A stretch of DNA of 64,000 nt, from contig NZ_JACARO010000004.1 of assembly GCF_013386585.1 (NCBI RefSeq), positions 62,001 to 126,000 of the forward strand. Reading direction: 5' to 3'. A program made the translations under genes and the position numbers. Origin of the DNA: Pseudomonas sp. P7548 (GTDB taxonomy: Bacteria; Pseudomonadota; Gammaproteobacteria; Pseudomonadales; Pseudomonadaceae). Of this stretch, positions 23,371 through 36,748 are shown in pieces. Under the pieces are notes generated by a model that had not been told where the DNA came from, searched no databases, and saw only the letters and a program-made list of their open reading frames with translations. How positions within the stretch are numbered: position 1 is the first letter of the stretch; the number at the start of each line of letters is the position of its first letter.

Positions 23371-24627
23371 TTACATGTGCGAAATCAACGCGTCACCAAA
23401 GCCCGACGATGACACCAGCTTGGCGCCCTCCATCAAGCGCTCGAAGTCATAGGTCACAGTCTTGGCCGAAATCGCGCCATTGGTGCCCTTGATAATCAGG
23501 TCGGCTGCCTCGGTCCAGCCCATGTGGCGCAGCATCATTTCCGCCGACAGGATCAGCGAGCCGGGGTTCACCTGGTCTTTACCCGCATACTTGGGCGCCG
23601 TACCGTGGGTGGCTTCGAACATGGCCACGGTGTCGGAGAGGTTGGCCCCCGGCGCAATACCAATCCCACCCACCTCCGCCGCCAGCGCGTCAGACAGGTA
23701 GTCGCCATTCAGGTTGAGGGTCGCGATCACGTCATACTCAGCCGGGCGCAGCAGGATCTGCTGGAGCATGGCGTCGGCAATGGCGTCCTTGACCACCACA
23801 TGCTTGCCGGTCTTCGGGTTCTTGAACTGCATCCACGGGCCGCCATCCAGCAGCGTCGCACCAAACTCTTCAGCCGCCACTTCATAGGCCCACTCCTTGA
23901 AGGCCCCCTCGGTGAACTTCATGATGTTGCCCTTGTGCACGATGGTCAGCGAATCGCGGTCATTATCCACCACATATTGCAGGGCTTTGCGCGCCAGGCG
24001 CTTGGTGCCTTCCTTGGAGACCGGCTTCACGCCAATCCCGCAATCCTGGTCGAAACGGATCTTGGTAACGCCCATTTCTTCCTTAAGGAACTTGATGACC
24101 TTGATCGCTTCCGGCGAGCCAGCCTTCCACTCGATGCCGGCGTAAATATCTTCGGAGTTTTCACGAAAGATGGTCATGTCCACATCGCCGGGCTTCTTGA
24201 CCGGGCTTGGCACACCTTCAAACCAGCGCACGGGGCGCAGGCATACATAAAGATCGAGCTGCTGGCGCAGGGCCACGTTCAGCGAACGGATGCCGCCACC
24301 CACCGGCGTGGTCAGCGGGCCTTTAATGGAAACCACGTAATCCTTGACCGCATCCAGGGTTTCCTGAGGCAGCCAGGTGTCCTGGTCGTAGACTTGAGTC
24401 GCCTTTTCGCCGGCATACACCTCCATCCAGGAGATCTTGCGCATGCCGCCGTAGGCCTTTTCAACAGCTGCATCGACCACCTTGATCATCACCGGGCTGA
24501 TGTCGACGCCAATACCGTCACCTTCTATATAAGGGATGATCGGGTTATTAGGAACATTGAGAGAATGGTCTGCATTGACGGTGATTTTGTCGCCGACTGC
24601 CGGAACCTGAATCTTCTTGTATCCCAT
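23371..24627 (-). CDS. icd: NADP-dependent isocitrate dehydrogenase (homodimeric)
   Basis: A 418-residue enzyme of the E. coli Icd type with the substrate loop around [15 protein letters not shown], the phosphorylatable serine in that loop, and the metal-binding segment [20 protein letters not shown]. It oxidises isocitrate to 2-oxoglutarate in the citric acid cycle, making NADPH. The start at 24627 ([10 protein letters not shown]) has GGAG six bases upstream. It is divergent from the unrelated monomeric enzyme idh. No kinase gene (aceK) is in the window. Confidence 0.97.
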   Translation of the reverse strand: MGYKKIQVPAVGDKITVNADHSLNVPNNPIIPYIEGDGIGVDISPVMIKVVDAAVEKAYGGMRKISWMEVYAGEKATQVYDQDTWLPQETLDAVKDYVVSIKGPLTTPVGGGIRSLNVALRQQLDLYVCLRPVRWFEGVPSPVKKPGDVDMTIFRENSEDIYAGIEWKAGSPEAIKVIKFLKEEMGVTKIRFDQDCGIGVKPVSKEGTKRLARKALQYVVDNDRDSLTIVHKGNIMKFTEGAFKEWAYEVAAEEFGATLLDGGPWMQFKNPKTGKHVVVKDAIADAMLQQILLRPAEYDVIATLNLNGDYLSDALAAEVGGIGIAPGANLSDTVAMFEATHGTAPKYAGKDQVNPGSLILSAEMMLRHMGWTEAADLIIKGTNGAISAKTVTYDFERLMEGAKLVSSSGFGDALISHM

Positions 24628-27346
<2,719 letters not shown>

Positions 27347-27365
27347 GGTTGTAAGGATGCAAAGA

Positions 27366-27394
27366 AGCCCCGGCCCCGTGCCGGGGTTTTTATT
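27366..27394 (+). terminator. Rho-independent terminator of idh
   Basis: CCCCGG (27368-27373), CCGGGG (27381-27386), then a T-rich run. Confidence 0.88.
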
Positions 27395-27428
27395 TACATC
27401 CCGTTCTCACTGAACAAACCCAATCAAA

Positions 27429-27517
27429 TGTGGGAGCTGGCTTGCCTGCGATAGCAGTCTTTCAGTTAACACAGCAGCAGTTGACCCACCGCTATCGCAG
27501 GCAAGCCAGCTCCCACA
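27429..27517. repeat. REPIN, GTGGGAGC type
   Basis: Arms at 27429-27455 and 27491-27517, both perfect versions of TGTGGGAGCTGGCTTGCC with CTGCGATAGC. It lies between idh and the NUDIX gene, which point the same way. Confidence 0.93.
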
Positions 27518-27556
27518 CCGATCGAGTTTCTTCAGTCACTACACATTGAGGCAACC

Positions 27557-28003
27557 ATGACCTGGCAACCCCACATCACCGTCGCCACCATTGTCGAAGA
27601 CAACGGCCGCTTCCTGATGGTCGAAGAACTCAAGGGCGGCCGCGCCGTGCTCAACCAGCCCGCCGGCCACCTCGACCCGCACGAAACCCTGACCGAAGCC
27701 GCCGTACGCGAAACCCTCGAAGAAACCGGCTGGGACGTGGAAGCCACCGGCATCGTCGGCATCTACCTGTACACGGCCCCGAGCAATGGCGTGACCTACC
27801 AACGGGTCTGCTTCATCGCCAAGACGCTGAAACACCACCCGGACTATCAGCTCGACGAAGGCATCCTGCGCGCCCGCTGGCTGACCCGTGACGAGCTGAT
27901 GGCCGTGCGCGACGACTGGCGCAGCGAGCTGATCATCCGCTGCATCGACGATTATCTGGCCGGGCAGCGCCACAGTCTCGAATTGATCCGCCCTTCTCTT
28001 TAG
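27557..28003 (+). CDS. NUDIX hydrolase (NudJ-like)
   Basis: A 148-residue NUDIX protein. The Nudix box runs from G37 to G58 with E43, R51, E52, E55 and E56, a complete metal and pyrophosphate-binding site. The sequence and place just before mnmA match the phosphatase NudJ, which acts on thiamine pyrophosphate precursors and nucleoside phosphates in E. coli. The exact substrate cannot be read from sequence. The ATG has GAGG eight bases before it; mnmA follows 59 bases later. Confidence 0.88.
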   Translation: MTWQPHITVATIVEDNGRFLMVEELKGGRAVLNQPAGHLDPHETLTEAAVRETLEETGWDVEATGIVGIYLYTAPSNGVTYQRVCFIAKTLKHHPDYQLDEGILRARWLTRDELMAVRDDWRSELIIRCIDDYLAGQRHSLELIRPSL

Positions 28004-28062
28004 CCTTGGAGGCCTGAGCCTGATAGAATCGCGTCCTTTTTCAAGACACCCGTTGAAACCCT

Positions 28063-29187
28063 ATGCGTGATCCAGCCCCTTCTGACACACAAAAGAAGCG
28101 CGTCATCGTCGGCATGTCCGGTGGCGTGGACTCTTCCGTTTCCGCCGTTCTGCTCATGGAGCAGGGCTATGAGGTGGAAGGCCTGTTCATGAAGAACTGG
28201 GAAGAAGACGATGGAACGGAATATTGCACCGCCATGGACGACCTGGCAGACGCACAGGCCGTGTGCGACAAGATTGGCATCAAGCTGCACACCGCCAACT
28301 TCGCCGCCGAGTACTGGGACAACGTGTTCGAGCACTTCCTGGCCGAATACAAGGCCGGTCGCACGCCGAACCCGGACATCCTGTGCAACCGTGAAATCAA
28401 GTTCAAGGCGTTCCTCGACTACGCCATGATGCTCGGCGCCGACTTGATCGCCACTGGCCATTACGTGCGTCGCCGCGACATCGATGGCCGCACCGAACTG
28501 CTCAAGGGCCTGGACCCGAACAAGGACCAGAGCTACTTCCTGCACGCCGTCGGCGGTGAACAGATCGCCAAGACCCTGTTCCCGGTGGGCGAGCTGGAAA
28601 AACCCGAAGTGCGCAAGATCGCCGAGAAACACGGCCTGGCCACCGCAAAGAAGAAGGACTCCACCGGCATCTGCTTTATCGGTGAGCGCCGCTTCAGCGA
28701 CTTCCTCAAGCAGTACCTGCCGGCGCAACCGGGCGAAATCAAGACCACCGAAGGTGAAGTCATCGGCCGTCACCATGGCTTGATGTACCACACCATCGGC
28801 CAACGCCAGGGCCTGGGCATCGGCGGCTTGAAGGACGCCGGTGAAGAGCCGTGGTACGTGCTGGTCAAGGACCTGGAAAACAACGTGCTGATCGTCGGCC
28901 AGGGCAATGAGCACCCACTGCTGTTCTCGGGCGCCCTGCTCGCCTCGGAGATCTATTGGGTCAACCCGATCGACCTGAGCACCCCGCGCCGCCTGACCGC
29001 CAAGGTGCGTTATCGCCAGAGCGACCAGCCCTGCACCCTGGAAAAAACCGCCACCGGTTACCGCGCCACCTTTGATGACCCGCAACGCGCGGTCACGCCT
29101 GGCCAGTCCGTGGTGTTCTACGACGGCGAAATCTGCCTGGGCGGCGGCGTGATTGAAGTGGCCGAAGCCTGGAGCGCATCGGAATGA
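28063..29187 (+). CDS. mnmA: tRNA-specific 2-thiouridylase MnmA
   Basis: A 374-residue PP-loop enzyme. The PP-loop SGGVDS is at residues 19-24, and the catalytic pair is C108 ([11 protein letters not shown]) and C204 ([10 protein letters not shown]). It uses ATP and persulfide from TusE to put sulfur on U34 of Glu, Gln and Lys tRNAs. This connects it to the tusDCBE operon 20 kb upstream. The ATG at 28063 gives a somewhat longer N-terminus than in E. coli. It overlaps hflD by four bases. Confidence 0.97.
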   Translation: MRDPAPSDTQKKRVIVGMSGGVDSSVSAVLLMEQGYEVEGLFMKNWEEDDGTEYCTAMDDLADAQAVCDKIGIKLHTANFAAEYWDNVFEHFLAEYKAGRTPNPDILCNREIKFKAFLDYAMMLGADLIATGHYVRRRDIDGRTELLKGLDPNKDQSYFLHAVGGEQIAKTLFPVGELEKPEVRKIAEKHGLATAKKKDSTGICFIGERRFSDFLKQYLPAQPGEIKTTEGEVIGRHHGLMYHTIGQRQGLGIGGLKDAGEEPWYVLVKDLENNVLIVGQGNEHPLLFSGALLASEIYWVNPIDLSTPRRLTAKVRYRQSDQPCTLEKTATGYRATFDDPQRAVTPGQSVVFYDGEICLGGGVIEVAEAWSASE

Positions 29188-29807
29188 GCCCGACCCAGGA
29201 GCAATTGACGGCATTGGGCGGGGTATTCCTCGCCGCGGTGCTGGTGGACAAGATTGCCAAGACCGGCCAGGTCACCGAAGCCGGCCTGACCTGCATGCTC
29301 GGCAGCCTGCTGATCCGCGACCCCAAGGACACCCTGGAAGTCTATGGCGGTGATGATCTGGCGCTGCGTGAAGGCTACCGCGCGCTGATCGGCGCCCTGG
29401 AGCGCGACCCGAGCACCCTGCAGCGCGAGCCGTTGCGCTATGCGTTATCGATGCTCGGCCTCGAACGCCAACTGGCCAAGCGCGAGGACATGCTCGAAAC
29501 CATCGGCAAACGCCTGCCGCAGATCCAGTCCCAAGTGGAACACTTCGGCCCCGCCCACGAAAACGTGATCGCGGCCTGTGGTGCGCTGTACCAGGACACC
29601 TTGAGCACCTTGCGCCAACGCATCCAGGTGCACGGCGACATGCGCAACCTGCAGCAACCGAACAACGCCTCGAAAATCCGCGCCCTGCTCCTGGCCGGTA
29701 TTCGTTCGGCGCGGTTGTGGCGCCAGTTGGGCGGTCATCGTTGGCAACTGGTGATCAGCCGGCGCAAATTGCTCAAAGAGCTTTACCCGTTGATGCGCAA
29801 CGAATAA
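29184..29807 (+). CDS. hflD: High-frequency lysogenization protein HflD homologue
   Basis: A 207-residue, mostly helical protein of the HflD/YcfC family (segments [18 protein letters not shown] and [25 protein letters not shown]). In E. coli it sits on the inner face of the membrane and influences lambda lysogeny by binding CII; its cellular role in Pseudomonas is not known. It overlaps mnmA by the ATGA motif and ends before a terminator. Confidence 0.93.
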   Translation: MSPTQEQLTALGGVFLAAVLVDKIAKTGQVTEAGLTCMLGSLLIRDPKDTLEVYGGDDLALREGYRALIGALERDPSTLQREPLRYALSMLGLERQLAKREDMLETIGKRLPQIQSQVEHFGPAHENVIAACGALYQDTLSTLRQRIQVHGDMRNLQQPNNASKIRALLLAGIRSARLWRQLGGHRWQLVISRRKLLKELYPLMRNE

Positions 29808-29845
29808 GTCGCAGCGACCCGTTTTTTTTATAGCCTCACGCGTAA

Positions 29846-31303
<1,458 letters not shown>

Positions 31304-31322
31304 TCTTCGCAAGACCCTTTGA

Positions 31323-31351
31323 GACGCCCGGCCGCGCCGGGCGTTTTTATT
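31323..31351 (+). terminator. Rho-independent terminator of purB
   Basis: Nine-base stem ACGCCCGGC (31324-31332), loop CGC, GCCGGGCGT (31336-31344), then five T residues. Confidence 0.93.
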
Positions 31352-31387
31352 CCAGTCTGAAAAGTGCTTTCTTTCAATAGGTTACAC

Positions 31388-32554
31388 ATGAATCCTGATA
31401 TCCCTCTTCAACTTCTGGGCGGCATCACGGCACGGGAATTCCTGCGCGACTACTGGCAGAAAAAACCGCTGCTGATCCGCCAGGCCATCCCTGATTTCGA
31501 AAGCCCGATCGACGCCGACGAACTGGCCGGCCTGGCCCTGGAAGAAGAAGTCGAATCGCGCCTGGTGATCGAGCACGGCGAGCGCCCGTGGGAACTGCGT
31601 CGCGGCCCCTTCGCTGAAGACACGTTCAGCACCCTGCCGGAACGCGAGTGGACCCTGCTGGTGCAGGCCGTCGACCAGTTCGTGCCGGAAGTGGCCGAGC
31701 TGCTGGAGCAGTTCCGCTTCCTGCCAAGCTGGCGCATCGACGATGTGATGATCAGCTTTGCCGCACCTGGCGGCAGCGTCGGCCCGCACTTCGACAACTA
31801 CGACGTGTTCCTGCTGCAAGCCCAGGGCAAGCGCAACTGGAAGATCGGCCAGATGTGCAACTCCGAAAGCCCGCTGCTGCAGCACGCTGACCTGCGCATC
31901 CTCGCCGAATTCGAAGAAAGCGCCGAATGGGTGCTGGAACCGGGCGACATGCTGTACCTGCCGCCACGCCTGGCGCATTTCGGCATCGCCGAAGATGACT
32001 GCATGACCTATTCCGTCGGCTTTCGTGCACCGAGCGCGGCTGAAGTGCTGACCCACTTCACCGACTTCCTCAGCCAGTACCTGACTGACGAAGAGCGCTA
32101 CACCGACGCCGACGCACAGCCGGCCAGCGACCCGCACCAGATCCAGGGCGATGCCCTAGACCGCCTCAAGAGCCTGTTGGCCGAGCACATGAGCGACGAG
32201 CGCATGCTGCTGACCTGGTTCGGCCAGTTCATGACCGAACCGCGCTATCCTGAATTGGTGGCCGGCGAAGAATTGGGCGAAGAAGACTTCATCAACGCCC
32301 TGCAAGATGGCGCGATCCTGGTGCGCAACCCGAGCGCGCGCCTGGCCTGGTCGGAAGTGGACGACGACGTGCTGCTGTTCGCCAGCGGCCAGAGCCGTTA
32401 CCTGCCGGGCAAGCTGCGCGAGCTGCTGAAACTGATCTGCTCCGCCGACGCCCTGCACGCCGAGAACCTCGGCTCGTGGCTGGCGGACGAAGACGGCCGT
32501 GACCTGCTGTGCGAACTGGTCAAGCAAGGAAGCCTGGGATTTGCCGATGAATAA
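31388..32554 (+). CDS. Ribosomal protein oxygenase, RoxA/YcfD-like cupin (JmjC) protein
   Basis: A 388-residue 2-oxoglutarate oxygenase. The iron ligands are visible as H134, D136 (GPHFDNYDVF) and H197 (PPRLAHFG). The N-terminal REFLRDYWQKKPLLIR and length match YcfD, which hydroxylates an arginine of ribosomal protein L16. That substrate is an inference from the homologue. The C-terminal part after residue 210 is the winged-helix and dimer region. It overlaps the following GNAT gene by eight bases. Confidence 0.9.
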   Translation: MNPDIPLQLLGGITAREFLRDYWQKKPLLIRQAIPDFESPIDADELAGLALEEEVESRLVIEHGERPWELRRGPFAEDTFSTLPEREWTLLVQAVDQFVPEVAELLEQFRFLPSWRIDDVMISFAAPGGSVGPHFDNYDVFLLQAQGKRNWKIGQMCNSESPLLQHADLRILAEFEESAEWVLEPGDMLYLPPRLAHFGIAEDDCMTYSVGFRAPSAAEVLTHFTDFLSQYLTDEERYTDADAQPASDPHQIQGDALDRLKSLLAEHMSDERMLLTWFGQFMTEPRYPELVAGEELGEEDFINALQDGAILVRNPSARLAWSEVDDDVLLFASGQSRYLPGKLRELLKLICSADALHAENLGSWLADEDGRDLLCELVKQGSLGFADE

Positions 32555-32969
32555 GATTCACGTAAGTGTCGCGGACTGGCAAAAGGATATCGCCGAGATA
32601 CGGCGCATTCGTGAAGCGGTGTTTATCGCGGAGCAATCGGTTCCACCGGAGCTGGAGTGGGATTCGGAAGACGCTGGCGCGGTGCATTTCCTCGCATTTG
32701 AAGGCGACTTTCCTATCGGTACTGCGCGCCTGCTGCCTACGGGCGAGATTGGTCGGGTATCGGTCCTCAAGGACTGGCGCGGCCTGAACGTGGGCGACAA
32801 GCTGATGGATGCGGTGATTGGCGTGGCCCAGAAACGTGGCCAAACCAAGCAGTTCCTCAGTGCGCAGGTATATGCGGCGCCGTTTTATGAGCGCTTGGGT
32901 TTCAAGATCGTCAGTGATGAGTTTCTTGAGGTCGGGATTCCGCATGTCGATATGGTGCGCGAGGACTGA
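32547..32969 (+). CDS. GNAT-family N-acetyltransferase
   Basis: A 140-residue acetyltransferase. The segment IRRIREAVFIAEQSVPPELEWD, the central strands GTARLLPTGEIGRVSVLKDWRG and the acetyl-CoA pocket GVAQKRGQ are typical of the GNAT group related to ElaA-like proteins. The acceptor is unknown. The start at 32547 lies inside the roxA end, so the genes are co-translated; since RoxA modifies a ribosomal protein, a small-molecule or protein target could be looked for, but nothing shows it. Confidence 0.85.
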   Translation: MNKIHVSVADWQKDIAEIRRIREAVFIAEQSVPPELEWDSEDAGAVHFLAFEGDFPIGTARLLPTGEIGRVSVLKDWRGLNVGDKLMDAVIGVAQKRGQTKQFLSAQVYAAPFYERLGFKIVSDEFLEVGIPHVDMVRED

Positions 32970-33006
32970 GCTGTCTCGTTCGCGAAGGCTATTTCTGCAC
33001 CAACAC

Positions 33007-33033
33007 AAATGCCCTGCCATGCCAGGGCATTTT
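33007..33033 (+). terminator. Rho-independent terminator after the GNAT gene
   Basis: Ten-base stem AAATGCCCTG (33007-33016) with CAGGGCATTT (33023-33032). It can work in both directions but no gene converges here. Confidence 0.85.
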
Positions 33034-33114
33034 GCCGTCTACGATTCAATTTGCGACCCACCAGGCCGACAAACTGGCACTATCCCGCCTAAATGACTCG
33101 CAGAGATAACGGAC

Positions 33115-33852
33115 ATGTCCCTACGCACCCTGCTCACCGCCCTCCTCCTGACCGCCAGCTTCGCCGCCGTGGCCGACACCGAAGTCGTCAACCTGAGCAA
33201 CCGCACCAGTGCCGACCTGCTCCCGGTAGCACAGAACTTCATCGGCAAGGACGGCACCGTCAGCGCCTACGGCAACCAGCTTATCGTCAAGGCCGACCCC
33301 GGCAAGATCCAGGACCTGCGCGTCCTGCTCACCCAACTGGACACACCGGCCAAGCGCCTGCTGATCACCGTCGACACCAACGAGAACAACCAGCAGAACA
33401 CCGGTGATAGCCAGACCCGCATCATCAGCTATGGCACTGCCAGCCGTGACGGTGGCATCCAGCAAGTCCAGGCCAGCGAAGGCGTGCCAGCATTGATCCA
33501 GGTTGGGCAGAGCGTGCCACTCACCACCACCCAGCCGGACGCCTACGGCCGCCCGCAGAACCAGACCCAGTATCGCAACGTCACCCAGGGCTTCTACGTG
33601 ACGGCAAGCGTCACCGGCGAGACCGTTCACCTGGCCATCAGTACTAACCGTGACCGCATGAGCCAGGAACGTCCCGATGTAGTGAACGTGCAAAGCACCG
33701 ACACAACTGTCAGCGGTCGCCTGGGCGAGTGGATCACCCTGGCCGGCATCAATCGCGAGACCCAGGCCGACAAATCCTCTACAACCCGCAGCTACTCTAC
33801 TCAGGGCCGAGATGACCTGACTTTGCGGGTCAAGGTCGACACCCTGAACTGA
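33115..33852 (+). CDS. Small exported secretin-like protein
   Basis: A 245-residue protein with a signal peptide (cleavage near AVA-D at residue 20). Residues about 22-90 look like a secretin N1-type domain: TSADLLPVAQNFIG, then IVKADPGKIQDLRVLLTQLD. Residues about 120-245 resemble the first part of a secretin barrel (GQSVPL, then QGFYVTASV and the GRLGEWITLAGI strand pair), but the VPLLGDIP-LF block that closes normal secretin domains is missing. There is no pilus or secretion gene nearby. A homologue stands at this place in P. aeruginosa (from memory). It may line up on another secretin or form a small pore; function is unknown. Confidence 0.68.
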   Translation: MSLRTLLTALLLTASFAAVADTEVVNLSNRTSADLLPVAQNFIGKDGTVSAYGNQLIVKADPGKIQDLRVLLTQLDTPAKRLLITVDTNENNQQNTGDSQTRIISYGTASRDGGIQQVQASEGVPALIQVGQSVPLTTTQPDAYGRPQNQTQYRNVTQGFYVTASVTGETVHLAISTNRDRMSQERPDVVNVQSTDTTVSGRLGEWITLAGINRETQADKSSTTRSYSTQGRDDLTLRVKVDTLN

Positions 33853-33892
33853 AGCACCAAAAACTGACCGATGAGTCGTCTTAGACTAAAGA

Positions 33893-33918
33893 TGTAGTGC
33901 TTTAAAAAAAGCACTACA
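33893..33918. promoter_or_regulatory. Palindromic operator upstream of aceA
   Basis: A perfect 11-base inverted repeat TGTAGTGCTTT / AAAGCACTACA with a four-A centre. It ends six bases before the aceA -35 box. The TGTAGT..ACTACA form resembles sites of RpiR-family carbon regulators in Pseudomonas; RccR, which controls aceA, is the leading candidate by knowledge of the family. Confidence 0.72.
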
Positions 33919-33924
33919 AAACAT

Positions 33925-33953
33925 TTGACGATACAAAAAAGCCTGTGCATGAT
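33925..33953 (+). promoter_or_regulatory. Candidate aceA promoter
   Basis: -35 TTGACG (33925-33930), 17-base spacer, -10 CATGAT (33948-33953, four of six consensus bases). Transcription would start near 33960 and leave a leader of about 380 bases. Confidence 0.6.
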
Positions 33954-33959
33954 GGCCTC

Positions 33960-34338
33960 GCTCCCGCTAATCAGGGGCCCTGGCAAGGGCCTTCGAATCG
34001 CCGCTCCAAGCTACCCACCCGAGCCGATTCGTGTCTGTACCGCCCACAAGGCGTGTTTGACTTTGGTTGCGACTGGAACGAAGTTGTCCCGAGGGACGGA
34101 AGCTAACCAGGTAACCCGGCTACACACTGATGGAACGTACAAAGGCCCACGACGCCCGAAGACTGTCCGCAGTTTGCCCTTACCTGCTCAACTCCCCCTT
34201 GAGCACCACGTTCATCCCGTCGCCTTCCCCGCCAGACCCGACATGACCGCCTAAGCTTCTGGTCAGCGAGCAGCCCTGCCCACGCATTGAATGCACGGCT
34301 GGAAAACGGATCTTCTAAACGCGACGAGGTTTATCTCC
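33960..34338 (+). other. Long structured leader of aceA (or a small RNA)
   Basis: No convincing gene lies in this stretch. It holds three perfect small hairpins: GGCCCT-GGCA-AGGGCC (33976-33991), GTCC-CGAG-GGAC (34086-34097) and GCTCAA..TTGAGC (34186-34204). GGA triplets, the core of RsmA sites, occur next to the second one. A 109-codon open frame from 33925 has unlikely composition and no ribosome site. Confidence 0.5.
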
Positions 34339-35664
34339 ATGGCACTGACACGCGAACAGCAAATTGCAGCCCTTGAAAAAGACTGGGCTGAAAACCCACG
34401 CTGGAAAGGCGTGACCCGCGCTTATTCCGCTGCTGACGTCGTCCGCCTGCGTGGCTCGGTTCAACCTGAGCACACCTTTGCAAAACTCGGCGCCGAGAAG
34501 CTGTGGAACCTGGTAACCCAAGGTGCCAAGCCTTCCTTCCGTCCCGACAAAGATTTCGTCAACTGCATGGGCGCCCTTACTGGCGGCCAGGCAGTGCAAC
34601 AGGTGAAAGCCGGTATCCAGGCGATCTACCTGTCCGGCTGGCAAGTGGCAGCGGACAACAACTCCGCTGAATCCATGTACCCCGACCAATCGCTGTACCC
34701 GGTGGACTCGGTGCCGACCGTGGTCAAGCGCATCAACAACTCGTTCCGCCGTGCCGACCAGATCCAGTGGAAAGCCGGCAAGAACCCAGGCGACGAAGGC
34801 TACATCGACTACTTCGCACCGATCGTGGCTGACGCTGAAGCGGGTTTCGGCGGCGTGCTGAACGCCTACGAGCTGATGAAGAGCATGATCGAGGCTGGCG
34901 CTGCCGGCGTGCACTTCGAAGACCAGTTGGCCTCCGTGAAAAAATGCGGCCACATGGGCGGCAAGGTACTGGTACCCACCCAGGAAGCCGTACAGAAGCT
35001 GACCGCTGCCCGCCTGGCCGCTGACGTTGCCGGTACGCCAACCATCATCCTGGCCCGTACCGACGCCAACGCAGCAGACCTGCTGACCTCGGACTGCGAC
35101 CCGTATGACAAGCCGTTCGTGACCGGCGAGCGCACCCAGGAAGGGTTCTACAAGGTACGCGCCGGCCTCGACCAGGCCATCGCTCGCGGCCTGGCCTACG
35201 CACCGTACGCCGACCTGATCTGGTGCGAAACCGCCAAGCCGGACCTGGACGAAGCCCGTCGCTTTGCCGAAGCGATCAAGAAGGAATACCCGGACCAACT
35301 GCTGTCCTACAACTGCTCGCCTTCTTTCAACTGGAAGAAGAACCTGGACGACGCGACCATCGCCAAGTTCCAGCGCGAACTGTCCGCCATGGGCTACAAG
35401 CACCAGTTCATCACCCTGGCCGGCATTCACAACATGTGGCACAGCATGTTCAACCTGGCGCACGACTACGCCCGCAATGACATGACCGCCTACGTGAAGC
35501 TGCAGGAGCAGGAATTCGCTGACGCCGCCAAGGGCTACACCTTCGTGGCGCACCAGCAGGAAGTGGGCACTGGCTACTTCGACGACATGACCACCGTGAT
35601 CCAGGGTGGCACCTCGTCCGTGACCGCGCTGACCGGTTCGACCGAAGAAGAACAGTTCCACTAA
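34339..35664 (+). CDS. aceA: Isocitrate lyase
   Basis: A 441-residue enzyme with the catalytic loop KKCGHMGGK (cysteine 203) and the segment DAEAGFGG. It splits isocitrate to succinate and glyoxylate, the first step of the glyoxylate shunt used on acetate and fatty acids. Two isocitrate dehydrogenases compete for the same substrate 7-16 kb upstream. The start [16 protein letters not shown] at 34339 is the family N-terminus, and ACGAGG lies 13 to 8 bases before it. It has its own operator and promoter, and a terminator follows; malate synthase is not adjacent. Confidence 0.97.
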   Translation: MALTREQQIAALEKDWAENPRWKGVTRAYSAADVVRLRGSVQPEHTFAKLGAEKLWNLVTQGAKPSFRPDKDFVNCMGALTGGQAVQQVKAGIQAIYLSGWQVAADNNSAESMYPDQSLYPVDSVPTVVKRINNSFRRADQIQWKAGKNPGDEGYIDYFAPIVADAEAGFGGVLNAYELMKSMIEAGAAGVHFEDQLASVKKCGHMGGKVLVPTQEAVQKLTAARLAADVAGTPTIILARTDANAADLLTSDCDPYDKPFVTGERTQEGFYKVRAGLDQAIARGLAYAPYADLIWCETAKPDLDEARRFAEAIKKEYPDQLLSYNCSPSFNWKKNLDDATIAKFQRELSAMGYKHQFITLAGIHNMWHSMFNLAHDYARNDMTAYVKLQEQEFADAAKGYTFVAHQQEVGTGYFDDMTTVIQGGTSSVTALTGSTEEEQFH

Positions 35665-35730
35665 GCAGCAGCGAGTACACGGCCACTGCGGCCCCACGGA
35701 AGACCTAACCGCAGTGCCGCGCAGCAATCA

Positions 35731-35758
35731 CGCCCCGACTGGTTCGGGGCGTTTTTTT
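35731..35758 (+). terminator. Rho-independent terminator of aceA
   Basis: CGCCCCGA (35731-35738), loop CTGGT, TCGGGGCG (35744-35751), then seven T residues. Confidence 0.94.
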
Positions 35759-35796
35759 GCCCGATGGAAAGCCTCCTGACACAATGAAGATCAGAA

Positions 35797-35885
35797 TGTG
35801 GGAGCGGGCTTGCTCGCGAATGCGGTAGGTCAATCAGCCCATCAGCGACTAGTACACCGCTTTCGCGAGCAAGCCCGCTCCCACA
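35797..35885. repeat. REPIN, GTGGGAGCGGGCTTGCTCGCGAA type
   Basis: Arms at 35797-35820 and 35862-35885, perfect complements. It lies between aceA and the nuo operon. The arms have the same sequence variant as the REPIN inside the fha gene. Confidence 0.94.
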
Positions 35886-36324
35886 AGGGGAATGTGTGCA
35901 ACCTCAGAATTTTGCGCAAAACATTGATCCAGAGCGGTATTCCCAAGGATCAGATCGGTTAAAAGATCCACTCCAACAACTAAGCGACAATCAAGCAAGT
36001 AACGGCAACTTCCCCCGCCACACGCGAAACATTCGCTTAAACCCCACGCAAACAATATTCATTATCATTTGGCGCATGAAAGCTTCGTTACCAGACAAAC
36101 AAAACTTAATTGTTCAAAAGCCCGCTAATGCCCACAGCGCAAGGGCTGCAGCCCCACAAAGGTGCACTATGTCCTTATTCCATCGAATAATTTCGCTATA
36201 GGAATTTTACTTGCCCGGTGTTTAGCCATAAAATCACCGCGATTGATTGCAGTGCGACATATCGTCACTGCATCGTTACTTTTTCGAGCTCAGAGACCTT
36301 TGCTCTCTGTTAAGGATTTCCAGC
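35886..36324. other. Upstream region of the nuo operon
   Basis: About 440 bases with no gene. It holds a Fur-box-like sequence (36048-36066) and an inverted repeat GCAGTG..CACTGC (36249-36271) about 55 bases before nuoA. A 101-codon open frame from 35896 reads as noise. I could not place the promoter with confidence. Confidence 0.5.
36048..36066. promoter_or_regulatory. Fur-box-like sequence upstream of nuoA
   Basis: 14 of 19 positions match the consensus GATAATGATAATCATTATC, with the right half nearly perfect (ATTCATTATC). It is 259 bases before the nuoA start. In an AT-rich stretch chance matches are possible. Confidence 0.3.
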
Positions 36325-36738
36325 ATGACCGAAGCGACAGGACTCATGGCCCACAACTGGGGCTTTGCCATTTTCCTCCTCGGTGTTGTCGGCCTCTGCG
36401 CCTTCATGCTCGGTGTCTCCAGCCTCCTCGGGTCAAAAGCCTGGGGCCGCAGCAAAAATGAACCGTTCGAGTCCGGCATGCTGCCTACAGGTGGCGCCCG
36501 CTTGCGGCTCTCAGCCAAATTCTATCTGGTCGCGATGCTGTTCGTGATCTTCGATATCGAAGCCCTCTTTCTCTTTGCCTGGTCTGTGTCCGTCCGCGAA
36601 AGCGGCTGGACCGGATTCGTCGAAGCCCTCGTTTTCATAGCAATTCTGTTGGCAGGCCTTGTCTACCTATTCCGAGTGGGCGCCCTTGATTGGGCTCCGG
36701 AAGCTCGTCGTAAGCGGCAAGCGAAGCTGAAACAATGA
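36325..36738 (+). CDS. nuoA: NADH-quinone oxidoreductase subunit A
   Basis: A 137-residue membrane subunit with three helices and the conserved loop [31 protein letters not shown] between helices 1 and 2, which lies near the quinone tunnel. It is the first of 13 genes encoding the proton-pumping complex I. The ATG at 36325 has AAGGA upstream; an earlier ATG gives an unrelated extension. The stop is ten bases before nuoB. Confidence 0.96.
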   Translation: MTEATGLMAHNWGFAIFLLGVVGLCAFMLGVSSLLGSKAWGRSKNEPFESGMLPTGGARLRLSAKFYLVAMLFVIFDIEALFLFAWSVSVRESGWTGFVEALVFIAILLAGLVYLFRVGALDWAPEARRKRQAKLKQ

Positions 36739-36748
36739 GGCTTTGGCG

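Noticed and set aside
33925..34254. A 109-codon open frame upstream of aceA
   Set aside because: It begins in the promoter -35 box, has no ribosome site, and its residue composition is not protein-like.
35797..35885. Regularly repeated inverted sequences that could suggest a CRISPR array
   Set aside because: These and the other repeats are paired inverted REPs with one loop, not direct repeats with spacers.
35896..36201. A 101-codon open frame before nuoA
   Set aside because: It begins in a REPIN edge, has no ribosome site and no recognisable features.
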